From NCBI GenBank assembly GCA_016710285.1, contig JADJXR010000001.1:4032501-4096500 (forward strand): a stretch of 64,000 nt of DNA. Reading direction: 5' to 3'. The translations under genes and the position numbers were made by a program. The DNA comes from Chlorobiota bacterium (lineage in GTDB: Bacteria; Bacteroidota; Ignavibacteria; OLB7). Of this stretch, positions 33,170 through 41,038 are shown piece after piece. The notes under the pieces were generated by a model. That model was given only the letters and a program-made list of their open reading frames with translations. It did no database searches and was not told the origin of the DNA. Position 1 is the stretch's first letter, and every line of letters starts with the position of its first letter.

Positions 33170-34873
33170 ATGATGGTTCGCGCTTGCCCAATTTCCTTTC
33201 TACTTTTGGCACTCTGGATGCTGGCGATTGGAATGCACGGGGCCAATAGCGCGTTTGCCGAAGCCCACCACGGGATACTCCCCCATCGCATCATTTCCAA
33301 CAGCAACGAACCGGACGCTGCCAACGCTTCCATGCTGGCCGGGCTTGGGGGAATCGCGCCCGCGCCACCGGTTCAAGAACGACGCTCGGGCGGGACCACC
33401 ACGGCCCAGAAACCAACAAAACGGAAAAAAGGGGCGACTGGGAAAGCACAGACACGGAAGAAATCCGTGAAGGGAAAAGGAGGAACGGGGAAACGGAAAA
33501 ACTACGGGCCAAAACGGAAACGCCGCTCCGCCGCAGCAGCAACCCCAGCCGCGCCGAAACTCCGCTCCGTGGCTGCCGACTCCATCGTGGTTGAGCAGCT
33601 TGCCGATGGGGTCACCTACCAATGGATGCGGACCTCCGGCGGCCACATTGCCCACGTTGTGAAAGCCGCGCTGAGCGCAAACGCACGGCTGCGAACAATC
33701 AAAGCCCACGAGCGGTTCGACGGCCTGCAAAAAGCGGCGGACATTTTTGAAATGGCCGACAGCTTGCTGGAGGATACCGTGATTGCCGCCACCAACGCCA
33801 GCTTCTGGAAAGCCACCTACAACTCCCCCATCGGCCCCACCATCACCAATGGTGAAGTGATCGAGACGCTGGGCTACAAGGCGTGGTCCTCGTTGCTGAT
33901 CTACGAGGATGGGACGATTGGATTTGACCGCGTTCGGCTAACCGGCCAGCTTCTGTGGAAGTATCGCCAATCCCCCATTGCTGCGGTGAACGCACGCGGC
34001 GGGGAAGATGGGCTGATCCTGTACAACCGCTACTACGGCGACTCCATCCCGCGAGGAAGCCGCCGAACCGACAGCGCGATTATTGCCGAAGTGCTGGCCA
34101 ACCAAGTGGCCCCCGAAAGTGGCGATGAGACCGAGATTCCGCTGATTGACACCGCCGGAATCGTTGCCGCGTGGCGCGCAGCAAAATTGCGCGAGGACCG
34201 CGAGCATCCAATGCTGAAAATCGCCCTAGAGCCGCTGAAACCGCGACGCAAGCGGGACCCGCTCCCCTCCCCCTCCGTTGGCGACACCATGCGGTTGCAC
34301 GTTGTGGCGGTGGACACCGGGTCGGTGGAAATTCCCGAGAACGGATTTGTGGTGTCGCTGGGGCTGGCGGCGGAGTATTTTACGGCAATCCAAGAAGGGG
34401 ACACGGTGAAATTGATCTTTCAGATTTCGCCAACGCCGCAAAAAAACGTGCGGGACCTTCTTACCGGAACCCCTCGGCTTGTTCGCGATGGCGTGGCGGA
34501 CCCGGAATATGAAACGGAGGGATCGAAGGCTGTGCGGTTTGTCCAGGGGTCGCTTGCACGCACCGCCGTGGGGGCAACCCGCGGTGGAGATACGCTGATC
34601 CTTGTGGCCATTAACAGCGGAAGCAAGGAGGCCGGAACCGTGGGGATGAACCTCTCGGAGCTTGCGCGATTCATGGTGGAGCAAGGGGCCTACCAAGCCA
34701 TGAACTTCGACGGCGGTGGGTCCACCTCGATGGTGATTGATGGCGAGACCGTCAGCCGCCAGGGGAGCAAGCCCTCGTCGCGAAGGGTCAGCAACGCACT
34801 GGTGATCGTAAAAACAAAATCGCCACAAGCCACCAAGAAAAAAGGGCGGGCATTGCAGCCAACGGGTGAGTAA
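33170..34873 (+). CDS. Secreted phosphodiester glycosidase family protein (NAGPA domain)
   Basis: 567 aa. A hydrophobic signal segment (about 8-30) is followed by a Lys/Arg-rich low-complexity linker (about 75-150) and a NAGPA domain. The latter has the hallmark M-N-F-D-G-G-G-S-T-S-M-V (about residue 520), V-A-V-D-T-G-S-V-E and A-I-N-S-G-S-K-E. The family includes the mammalian uncovering enzyme that removes GlcNAc from a phosphodiester; in bacteria it is found on cell-wall or exopolysaccharide modifying proteins. The frame runs 20 codons further upstream, but ATG 33170 gives a proper signal peptide. The polycationic linker is unusual. Confidence 0.85.
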   Translation: MMVRACPISFLLLALWMLAIGMHGANSAFAEAHHGILPHRIISNSNEPDAANASMLAGLGGIAPAPPVQERRSGGTTTAQKPTKRKKGATGKAQTRKKSVKGKGGTGKRKNYGPKRKRRSAAAATPAAPKLRSVAADSIVVEQLADGVTYQWMRTSGGHIAHVVKAALSANARLRTIKAHERFDGLQKAADIFEMADSLLEDTVIAATNASFWKATYNSPIGPTITNGEVIETLGYKAWSSLLIYEDGTIGFDRVRLTGQLLWKYRQSPIAAVNARGGEDGLILYNRYYGDSIPRGSRRTDSAIIAEVLANQVAPESGDETEIPLIDTAGIVAAWRAAKLREDREHPMLKIALEPLKPRRKRDPLPSPSVGDTMRLHVVAVDTGSVEIPENGFVVSLGLAAEYFTAIQEGDTVKLIFQISPTPQKNVRDLLTGTPRLVRDGVADPEYETEGSKAVRFVQGSLARTAVGATRGGDTLILVAINSGSKEAGTVGMNLSELARFMVEQGAYQAMNFDGGGSTSMVIDGETVSRQGSKPSSRRVSNALVIVKTKSPQATKKKGRALQPTGE

Positions 34874-34918
34874 GCTCACCCGGATAGCAATCCCCACCCT
34901 TCCACTAATCGCACCCCA

Positions 34919-35644
34919 TCAGCGCGATGGGATGCCGTCAATAAATTCCTTCCAGACCTTGAACACCTCCCACGTTGCGCGGACATCCCTCATGCAATAT
35001 TCCGCGATTGTTTGATGCTTCCCTTCGGTGAATAAGCGGGCAACGTCGTTTCCGGTAATCCCTTCTTCTTTTGGGGAAGTGATGCCGAACGCCTTGCAGT
35101 AAAAATCGAAGTTCCACCGCTTGGTTGGCCCTGCCCTCTCGAACTCCTTGAACGCTAACTCTGCTTGCAGATCAATATGCCCCTCAAAGTTCCAGCGCGT
35201 TCCGGCCATTAAATTTCGGCTGGGCCGGACGCGCAGCACCGCCGAACGAAGCATCAGGAACGGGCAATCGAAACTGCGCCCGTTGAAGGTGACAAGCACC
35301 ACCCGTTCGGAAGCCCGCTCGAAACGATGCCACCACGCTTCCAGCAACTCTGCCTCCGGCATACAACGCCAGATGGAACCATCGGGAAGATGATCGTTTT
35401 CGGGAGGGGTGGCACTGTTGGAGAAGATCATGGTTTTCGGCTCGGTGGCCGAAAGGTCCTCGGCATAGAGCATCCCGATTGCCGCCACTTGCGCCGTGAA
35501 CGGGTTCAAACTCATCTGGCGTTTCCGCTCGGCTTCCTGCTCCTGGTTTCCATCGGTGCCGCGCAAGATCAGCTCCTGCTGGGAATCCGCCAGCGAATCG
35601 AACGGCAGGGCCGCCGTCTCGATATCAAACACTAAATATGGCAT
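34919..35644 (-). CDS. Predicted 3'-5' exonuclease (DNA polymerase B exonuclease-like)
   Basis: 241 aa, RNase H-like fold of the DEDDy type. ExoI V-F-D-I-E-T (about residue 4), ExoII T-F-N-G-R-S-F-D-C-P-F-L (about 118) and ExoIII Y-C-M-R-D-V (about 218, Tyr and Asp in the right spacing) are all present. It matches the stand-alone family often annotated as PolB-like predicted exonuclease. The substrate is unknown; no polymerase domain is attached. Last gene of the comEA-rsmD-coaD run, 62 nt after coaD. Confidence 0.85.
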   Translation of the reverse strand: MPYLVFDIETAALPFDSLADSQQELILRGTDGNQEQEAERKRQMSLNPFTAQVAAIGMLYAEDLSATEPKTMIFSNSATPPENDHLPDGSIWRCMPEAELLEAWWHRFERASERVVLVTFNGRSFDCPFLMLRSAVLRVRPSRNLMAGTRWNFEGHIDLQAELAFKEFERAGPTKRWNFDFYCKAFGITSPKEEGITGNDVARLFTEGKHQTIAEYCMRDVRATWEVFKVWKEFIDGIPSR

Positions 35645-35706
35645 TGGGCGTTGTTGATTGTTGGTTGTTGGCTGATTGATTGAGAAAGAAAGAGAGGGAA
35701 ACTTTG

Positions 35707-36207
35707 CTACCCACCAATCCCCGCCCCCCCCACCTTCTCCACCAAGGCATCGGCCACGACGGCGGGGACAAATTCGCGAACGGTTGGAGATCCGTAGCGG
35801 GCAAGCTCGCGGATAATCGAGGAGTTCAAGTAGGTGTACCGCTCGTGTGGCATCAGGAAGATGGTGTTGATTTCCGGGGTCATTTTTCGGTTCATCAGGG
35901 CCATTTGCAGCTCGTACTCAAAATCACTGACGGCACGCAGCCCGCGGACAATGGCAATCGCCCCTTGCTGCTGGGCGAACTCCACAATCAGCCCGCTGCA
36001 CCGCATCACCCGCACGTTCGGGAACCGTGATAGCGATTGCTCGGCAAGGGCAAACCGCTCCTGCTCGGTGAACAACGTTTTTTTGGCACTGTTCACCGCC
36101 AGGGCAACCACCACTACGTCGAACATCTGCGCCGCACGCTCGATGATGTCAATATGCCCGTTGGTAATGGGGTCAAAGGTTCCGGGATAGACCGCGGTTC
36201 GTTCCAT
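35707..36207 (-). CDS. coaD: Phosphopantetheine adenylyltransferase
   Basis: 166 aa, the normal CoaD length. It transfers AMP from ATP to 4'-phosphopantetheine, the penultimate step of CoA synthesis. The nucleotidyltransferase motif G-T-F-D-P-I-T-N-G-H (about residue 9) and the C-terminal N-S-S-I-I-R-E-L-A-R-Y-G are visible, as is V-R-G-L-R-A-V-S-D-F-E-Y-E. The frame is open upstream, but ATG 36207 begins exactly at the first strand. Follows rsmD by 28 nt, a common pairing. Confidence 0.96.
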   Translation of the reverse strand: MERTAVYPGTFDPITNGHIDIIERAAQMFDVVVVALAVNSAKKTLFTEQERFALAEQSLSRFPNVRVMRCSGLIVEFAQQQGAIAIVRGLRAVSDFEYELQMALMNRKMTPEINTIFLMPHERYTYLNSSIIRELARYGSPTVREFVPAVVADALVEKVGGAGIGG

Positions 36208-36235
36208 GCGTGGTTTGTTTCCTTCAAGACTTCTT

Positions 36236-36790
36236 TCAATGATCTTCTTTTTTCCGATAGATGGAGATTCCGGTGTCGCCAAAATGGCGCGTGGTTTCCA
36301 GCAAGGCAACGTCGGTGCTGCGGCCTTGCATGAACCCGGAATGCTCCAGCACCAGCAGCCCGCCATCCCGAATCCGCCCAAGCGCGAACAGGTCGTGGAC
36401 AAGGCGGTCGAAGATGGTGGCTGCGTACGGAGGGTCCGCAAACACCAGGTCGTACTCCTGCTCGGTCCCCACGATATGGCGAAGCGCGTCGCGTTGCAGA
36501 ACCGTTCCGCACTCGCGCAATCCAAGCTCGATAAGGTTTTGCTGGATTGTGTTGGCGGCCCGCCCGTTCATCTCCACAAAATGGCAATGGGCCGCGCCAC
36601 GGCTTAACGCCTCGATTCCCAGCGCGCCGGTTCCGGCAAACAGGTCCAGCACCATCATCCCGCCGAAGGTGATGCGTGAGTTCAGGATGTTGAAGATTGA
36701 CTCCCGCACGCGGTCGGTAGTTGGGCGCAGGCCTGGGCTATCAATGCTTCGCAGCTGGCGGCCACGAAGTGTTCCGGCGATAATCCTCAT
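36236..36790 (-). CDS. rsmD: 16S rRNA (guanine966-N2)-methyltransferase
   Basis: 184 aa, SAM-dependent methyltransferase that modifies G966 of 16S rRNA. Landmarks: M-R-I-I-A-G-x-x-R-G-R at the N-terminus, R-P-T-T-D-R-V-R-E-S-I-F-N, the SAM loop L-D-L-F-A-G-T-G-A-L-G-I-E-A and the catalytic F-A-D-P-P-Y. It is 4 nt downstream of the comEA-like gene and directly upstream of coaD. Confidence 0.95.
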   Translation of the reverse strand: MRIIAGTLRGRQLRSIDSPGLRPTTDRVRESIFNILNSRITFGGMMVLDLFAGTGALGIEALSRGAAHCHFVEMNGRAANTIQQNLIELGLRECGTVLQRDALRHIVGTEQEYDLVFADPPYAATIFDRLVHDLFALGRIRDGGLLVLEHSGFMQGRSTDVALLETTRHFGDTGISIYRKKEDH

Positions 36791-36794
36791 CGGC

Positions 36795-37331
36795 TTATTG
36801 TGCTTTTAGGAACGGGCGCATCTTCTCGTATTTCTTTGGGCCAATGCCTTTCACGTTCATGATGTCGGCTGGGGAAGTGAACTTCCGCGCACCCCGGTAG
36901 GCGATAATTGCCTCGGCAGTTTTTTCCCCCACCCCCGGAAGCCGCATCAGTTCGGGCTTGGAGGCGGTGTTGATATTGATCGGGCCGGACGGAGGCTGCT
37001 TCTTTCCGTTGGAGCGTTTGGAAGCGGCTTTGGCAGCGGAATCGGCGGCAAGGTCATCATCGCTTAGCGGCTCCCATTGGGCAAGGCTGTCGCCGGTTGC
37101 GCTGTCGTGGGCAAGGGCTTGGCGAAGCTGGCCGGCGCGGTAGGTTGCTTGGATGGAGTCGTGCCGCTGGATCAGCGCGGCAATGTCGTGCCGCGTACGC
37201 ACGGGGTCCCGCCCGTCGAAGAATGTGGAATAGACCCACCCGGCCAACGCACCACCAGCAACCACCAAAGCAACAGTAACATCCGTTTGGGTTAATGATA
37301 ACCATGAGGCGATACGAGAACGGAAGCCCAC
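36795..37331 (-). CDS. Helix-hairpin-helix protein, ComEA-like
   Basis: 178 aa from a GTG preceded by GGAGG. One N-terminal membrane helix (about 18-38), a charged periplasmic linker and a C-terminal ComEA-type tandem helix-hairpin-helix: I-N-I-N-T-A-S-K-P-E-L-M-R-L-P-G-V-G-E-K-T-A and I-M-N-V-K-G-I-G-P-K-K. This is the DNA-binding module of ComEA, the periplasmic receptor for DNA uptake. Other competence genes are not in the window, so natural transformation is only a possibility. First gene of the rsmD-coaD operon. Confidence 0.9.
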   Translation of the reverse strand: MGFRSRIASWLSLTQTDVTVALVVAGGALAGWVYSTFFDGRDPVRTRHDIAALIQRHDSIQATYRAGQLRQALAHDSATGDSLAQWEPLSDDDLAADSAAKAASKRSNGKKQPPSGPININTASKPELMRLPGVGEKTAEAIIAYRGARKFTSPADIMNVKGIGPKKYEKMRPFLKAQ

Positions 37332-37523
37332 AGGAACAACCTCCTTCCCCCGGCAATATCACGGGGTTCCGAATGAATGATGATACGTGCACAGAACGGC
37401 GGCAAAATAGAACTTGCAGTGTTGGGAACAATAGGAATCGCAAGATTTCAAGCGAAAGAAGTGCCAGCGGGTGTGCGTGGTGCGGGCGCAGTTTTGAAAA
37501 ATGTAACCGCACGCAAAACGCCG

Positions 37524-37553
37524 TTGGTTGGGGTTTCCGATGCGCTATATTTG
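37524..37553 (+). promoter_or_regulatory. tRNA-Thr promoter
   Basis: TTGG at 37524-37527 and a perfect TATATTTG at 37546-37553 (followed by C) are separated by 18 bases. The tRNA begins 13 nt after the box. Since tRNA genes have short leaders, this is the best-anchored example of the -7 motif in the window. Confidence 0.65.
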
Positions 37554-37565
37554 CACCCCTTCAAC

Positions 37566-37638
37566 GCCCGTGTAGCTCAACTGGCAGAGCATCTGATTTG
37601 TAATCAGAAGGTTGCAGGTTCGATTCCCGTCGCGGGCT
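37566..37638 (+). tRNA. tRNA-Thr (anticodon UGU)
   Basis: 73 nt cloverleaf. The acceptor stem GCCCGTG pairs with CGCGGGC (37631-37637) with a G-T pair and discriminator T. The D-arm starts at TAGCTCAACTGGCAGAGC, the anticodon stem-loop is CTGATTTGTAATCAG with anticodon TGT, and the T-arm contains GGTTCGATTCC. The CCA end is not encoded. It is a single-gene transcription unit with its own promoter and terminator. Confidence 0.97.
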
Positions 37639-37651
37639 CGGCAGAAACAGA

Positions 37652-37691
37652 AAAGGGGATATCACACTTGTGGTATCCCCTTTGTTTTTTT
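37652..37691 (+). terminator. Terminator of tRNA-Thr
   Basis: A long inverted repeat (37652-37683; AAAGGGGATA with TATCCCCTTT, extendable to 15 pairs) is followed by G and seven T residues, 13 nt after the tRNA. Confidence 0.88.
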
Positions 37692-37712
37692 CGCAAACGG
37701 CCTTGCGGCCTG

Positions 37713-37756
37713 GTGAAAAAGAAACGCCCGACCTCATCTTGCAGAGTCCGGGCGTT
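37713..37756 (-). terminator. Terminator for the coiled-coil lipoprotein gene
   Basis: On the minus strand AACGCCCG (37756-37749) pairs with CGGGCGTT (37730-37723) and is followed by TCTTTTT. It lies 33 nt beyond the stop of the minus-strand lipoprotein gene. Confidence 0.7.
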
Positions 37757-37789
37757 CGTTCTTTTTGCTGGCTGTTGCCAGGCCAACAA

Positions 37790-38455
37790 TTACTTATTGG
37801 TGTTTGGCTTCAGGGCACCCTCAACTTCTTTCTTGGCGTCCTTCATCGCGCCTTCAACCTTCTTGGCAGCGTCGTTCACTGCGCCTTCGACTTTGGCAGC
37901 GGCAGCGTCAACTTTCTTCCCTGCTTCCTCCATCATTCCCCCTTCTTTCTTGGCAGCGGCGGTGTCGCCAGTTGCTGGGGCGGTGGTGGCTGCGGCTGGG
38001 GCGGCTTTCATGGTGGCTTCCAGCTCGCTGTGTTGCTTCATCAGCTCGTCCAGCTTGGTGTTCCAGGCGGCGTAGTCGGCTTCGGCGGCTTTCCAGGCGG
38101 TCTCAACGTCGGCGCGCTTGCCGGCTTTCACCACTTCGGCCATCTTGGTTTGCGACTCGGCCAGCTTGGTCTCGATCTCTTTCACTGCTGCTTCGTGATC
38201 CTTCATCATCTGGTCCATCTTGGCGCGGGTCTCGGCCATTGCGGTGTCGGCCGGGTTGGCCGAAGCCTTCATCGTCTCGAACGCTGTGGCCAGCGCTGCA
38301 TGCTGGGTCTTGAACTCGTTCAACTTCGTGGTGAAGTCGGTTGCTGCTTTTGTCCAAGCGTCGCTCAGGTCGGTAACGTTCTCTTTGCCGCAGCCAACGA
38401 TCGTCAGTGCAGCGATGGCCAGCGTCAGCATGGCCTTGTAGGTGTTGCGAATCAT
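37790..38455 (-). CDS. Coiled-coil lipoprotein with amphipathic C-terminal repeats
   Basis: 221 aa. The lipobox I-V-G-C follows a short hydrophobic signal. About residues 30-145 are a long charged coiled coil, then an Ala/Thr/Pro linker and, from about 170, imperfect 11-residue repeats of the type K-K-V-E-G-A-M-K-D-A (LEA/YtxH-like amphipathic helix). The ATG at 38455 is 8 nt after AGGAG; a GTG three codons earlier is less likely. Probably an envelope spacer or stress protein; no specific family. It has its own promoter box and terminator. Confidence 0.8.
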   Translation of the reverse strand: MIRNTYKAMLTLAIAALTIVGCGKENVTDLSDAWTKAATDFTTKLNEFKTQHAALATAFETMKASANPADTAMAETRAKMDQMMKDHEAAVKEIETKLAESQTKMAEVVKAGKRADVETAWKAAEADYAAWNTKLDELMKQHSELEATMKAAPAAATTAPATGDTAAAKKEGGMMEEAGKKVDAAAAKVEGAVNDAAKKVEGAMKDAKKEVEGALKPNTNK

Positions 38456-38530
38456 GGTTGTCACTCCTTTTGGTTTCGTGAACGGTTAGATGTATCTGCT
38501 ATAATGGGCTGTCACTTCAAGCAAGGGTTG

Positions 38531-38538
38531 CAAAGATA
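38531..38538 (-). promoter_or_regulatory. -7 box of the coiled-coil lipoprotein gene
   Basis: Minus strand TATCTTTGC (38538-38530), a perfect TAnnTTTGC. A TTTG lies 15 bases upstream, shorter than the usual spacing. Leader about 70 nt. Confidence 0.45.
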
Positions 38539-38597
38539 GGGGCTGTATCCAAGCAAAGAATGTGAGAGATTTTTTCGGGAACCATTCGCCGTTGGGA

Positions 38598-38825
38598 TCA
38601 CTCATCGAACGGCTGAATGGTGATTCCCCCCTCCATCCGCTCCTTAAGCTCCTCCACTTTCAACTCTGCCGACTGCAATTCCTGGCGGCAGTACTGCGCC
38701 ACGGTGATCCCTTCCTCATAGAGCTTCATGGCCTCCGACAATGGGGTGGTTTCGCTTTCCAAAGCATCCACAATCTGGGCTAATCGCTCCAAAGATTCTT
38801 CGAACGAACGTTGTTTTTTTGCCAT
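38598..38825 (-). CDS. xseB: Exodeoxyribonuclease VII small subunit
   Basis: 75 aa, the normal XseB size. It has F-E-E-S-L-E-R-L-A-Q-I-V-D-A-L-E at the first helix and L-S-E-A-M-K-L-Y-E-E-G-I at the second. XseB pairs with XseA to degrade single-stranded DNA from both ends. ATG 38825 starts the conserved M-A-K-K. No xseA is in the window. It follows the HAD phosphatase gene by 72 nt. Confidence 0.93.
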   Translation of the reverse strand: MAKKQRSFEESLERLAQIVDALESETTPLSEAMKLYEEGITVAQYCRQELQSAELKVEELKERMEGGITIQPFDE

Positions 38826-38897
38826 GGTAGAAGTTGCGCGAAGGCTTATACGCACCGAAAAATTTGGCGTTACCACGCCGCGTTGTTCCCGCTGGAC

Positions 38898-39677
38898 CTA
38901 CTCACCTTCCCAAGCACTTTTCCGCTTCAACGCGGCCTGGTGCCGGGGGCGAAGGCGGCGGCGTGCCAGCAGTTTGGTGATCTGCACAACCACCTCCGCA
39001 AGGCTCCGAAACGGGTAGTGGGGAAGCCGGTTGGCGTTGCAAAACGCCGCCAACTTCCCTTTCGCAAAAATGATGTCGGCGTGTTCGGCGGGGCAGCAAT
39101 CGCTGATGCCGTCGCCGATGTAGATGATCCGGGCATCGGGATGGGCCAAGCCAAGCAGAACGTTCCGCTTGCAAACCGCCGACGGGCAGTTGCACCCCTC
39201 GGTGGCGTGCGGGAACCTTACGCTCATCCTTCCCTCGGGGGTCAACTCCGCACGGTTGCAAAAAAGTTCCACCCCGCCGATTCCATGCCGCTCCAGAAAA
39301 CGCTGGATATAGAGATCGAAGCCATCGCTGACAATCGTGAAAGGGATTTCCTGCTGCTTGGCAATCAAAAGAAGCGGATGGATATCGGGATCAATAGCAA
39401 CCGTTGCCAAAAAGGAATCCAGCATCTCCATCGTGAAAGGGGCGTGCAGGCTGGCGGCCACCCGCTTCCAGTACTCGCCGATTGGCAACGCCCCTTCCAC
39501 CAGCATCGTGTGGTGTGGCTCCTGCGTTCCGAACCGTTGGAACAGCTCCCAACCGATGTCCGCGTGGCTGATGGTTCCGTCGAAATCGCAGAAGATGTGG
39601 GCGCGGAATAACCGCTCGGCCGCCGAACCGTCCGGCGGAGCATTCAGTTCGGGGAAGGTGGGGACGTTGGTGTTCAA
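38898..39677 (-). CDS. HAD-IB phosphatase, MtnX-like
   Basis: 259 aa. Motif I D-F-D-G-T-I-S (about residue 31), motif II I-V-S-D-G-F-D, and motif III/IV region R-I-I-Y-I-G-D-G-I-S-D match the HAD-IB subclass that includes MtnX (methionine salvage phosphatase) and SerB-like enzymes. The Cys cluster T-E-G-C-N-C-P-S-A-V-C is typical of MtnX-like proteins. No other methionine-salvage gene is near, so the substrate is open. It sits between an outer-membrane protein gene and xseB. Confidence 0.85.
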   Translation of the reverse strand: MNTNVPTFPELNAPPDGSAAERLFRAHIFCDFDGTISHADIGWELFQRFGTQEPHHTMLVEGALPIGEYWKRVAASLHAPFTMEMLDSFLATVAIDPDIHPLLLIAKQQEIPFTIVSDGFDLYIQRFLERHGIGGVELFCNRAELTPEGRMSVRFPHATEGCNCPSAVCKRNVLLGLAHPDARIIYIGDGISDCCPAEHADIIFAKGKLAAFCNANRLPHYPFRSLAEVVVQITKLLARRRLRPRHQAALKRKSAWEGE

Positions 39678-39710
39678 GCGTTATCAAGAAGTTGGAGCGA
39701 TGCCACGCAG

Positions 39711-40262
39711 TTATTGCACCCTTCCCACTTGCAACGCCAGCGAGAAGCCGTAAAAACTTTTTTGGGAGTTGATGGAGTACAGGAAGCTGATGCCAAGCCC
39801 CACGTGCGGCAGCGGGGTGATTCCAATCTGCCCTTCAATCGGGAAGGTAACGGTGCTGAAGGTTTGCACGCTGCGTGCGGTTTGCAGGACCTGGCCTTGC
39901 GCCACGCCAACGCCAGCAAGCATTGCCGCGTAGCCAATCTCATCGCGGGTGATGATGCCATACAACAGGCTGGCATCCAGAAGGTTATCGCCCGGGCGGT
40001 CGGGAAGCCGAAGGTTGCTGGAAGCAAGCGCGGTCCCTTGCATCACCCGCGCCGAAAGCAAATGGCCGTGCATGTAGTTGACGGTGAACCCAAGGTCAAA
40101 GCCGTACAGCGGCTCGACGGCCTTCATGGAAGCCAGCCCAAGCCGAAACCACATGGGCATTGCCTCTGCAGCATCCGTTGCTGCAACCGTCTGCGCCGGA
40201 AGCAATGGAGCCAAGAACCATGAACCGAAAAGGAAGGCCACCAACAGGGGGATGAATCGCAT
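39711..40262 (-). CDS. Predicted outer-membrane beta-barrel protein
   Basis: 183 aa with a signal peptide (cleavage after L-P-A). The mature protein alternates hydrophobic and polar residues in short strands with Gly turns, ends in S-F-Y-G-F-S-L-A-L-Q-V-G and is small enough for an eight-stranded barrel. The ATG at 40262 is one nucleotide after the stop of aat, so it is co-translated with it. No named family recognised. Confidence 0.7.
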   Translation of the reverse strand: MRFIPLLVAFLFGSWFLAPLLPAQTVAATDAAEAMPMWFRLGLASMKAVEPLYGFDLGFTVNYMHGHLLSARVMQGTALASSNLRLPDRPGDNLLDASLLYGIITRDEIGYAAMLAGVGVAQGQVLQTARSVQTFSTVTFPIEGQIGITPLPHVGLGISFLYSINSQKSFYGFSLALQVGRVQ

Positions 40263-40263
40263 C

Positions 40264-40917
40264 TTACCCAAACAGCTTCCGTTCGGGCGATTGGGCAGCG
40301 GAAAGCATATCCAAAAACTCCTTGCGGGGGATTGCCTTTCCTCCAAGAATTGCCATGTGTGGTGTCACCATCTGGATATCAATCCACTGGGCCCCGCGTT
40401 CGCGCAGGTGGTCCATCATGTGAAGCAGGGCGAACTTGCTGGCGTTGGTGCGCCGGTGGAACATACTTTCGCCGGCATAGACCCCATCAATCTCCACGCC
40501 GTACAACCCACCAACCAACTCATCGCCATCCCAAACCTCGACGCTGTGGGCGTATCCCAATTCATGGAGCTGGCAGTAGGCGTGAACCATCGAGTCAATA
40601 ATCCACGTTCCCGATTGGCCCTGGCGGGGCACCGCCGCGCACGCAGCAATAACGCTCGGGAAATCGCGGTCAATCGTGAAGGTGAACGCCGTCCGTTCGC
40701 GGTCCTTGCGAAGGCTTCGTGGGATATGGAGTTCGTTCAGGAACATCACCCCCCGCTCAATCGGCGAGACCCAATAAATTGAGTCCTCATCGGTGGGCCA
40801 GGGGAACACCCCCATGCGGTACGCCTTCAGCAAATTCTCGGTGGTGAACTCGCCACCGATCGCCACAAGCCCGTCATCGCCAGCAAGGTAGGGATCAATG
40901 AAATCAATGGTCGCCAT
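40264..40917 (-). CDS. aat: Leucyl/phenylalanyl-tRNA--protein transferase
   Basis: 217 aa. It attaches Leu or Phe to N-terminal Arg/Lys of proteins, marking them for ClpAP (N-degron pathway). Landmarks: G-L-V-A-I-G-G-E-F (GL-x-A-x-GG), A-Y-R-M-G-V-F-P-W, P-x-x-R-G-V, S-V-E-V-W-D-G-D-E-L-V-G-G-L-Y-G and G-E-S-M-F-H-R-R-T-N-A-S-K-F-A. The frame extends upstream but ATG 40917 matches family length. A TATCTTGC box lies 26 nt upstream on the minus strand (40950-40943). Confidence 0.95.
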   Translation of the reverse strand: MATIDFIDPYLAGDDGLVAIGGEFTTENLLKAYRMGVFPWPTDEDSIYWVSPIERGVMFLNELHIPRSLRKDRERTAFTFTIDRDFPSVIAACAAVPRQGQSGTWIIDSMVHAYCQLHELGYAHSVEVWDGDELVGGLYGVEIDGVYAGESMFHRRTNASKFALLHMMDHLRERGAQWIDIQMVTPHMAILGGKAIPRKEFLDMLSAAQSPERKLFG

Positions 40918-41038
40918 GCAGGTACTTGGTTGTTGATTGGCCGCAAGATAGAGGGAAATCGGAAACCTTCCCCCCGACAACATTCCGTTAATGGATAGTG
41001 AAGGAGGTTCTTCGGCCCATTGTTGTAACTTCATCGCC

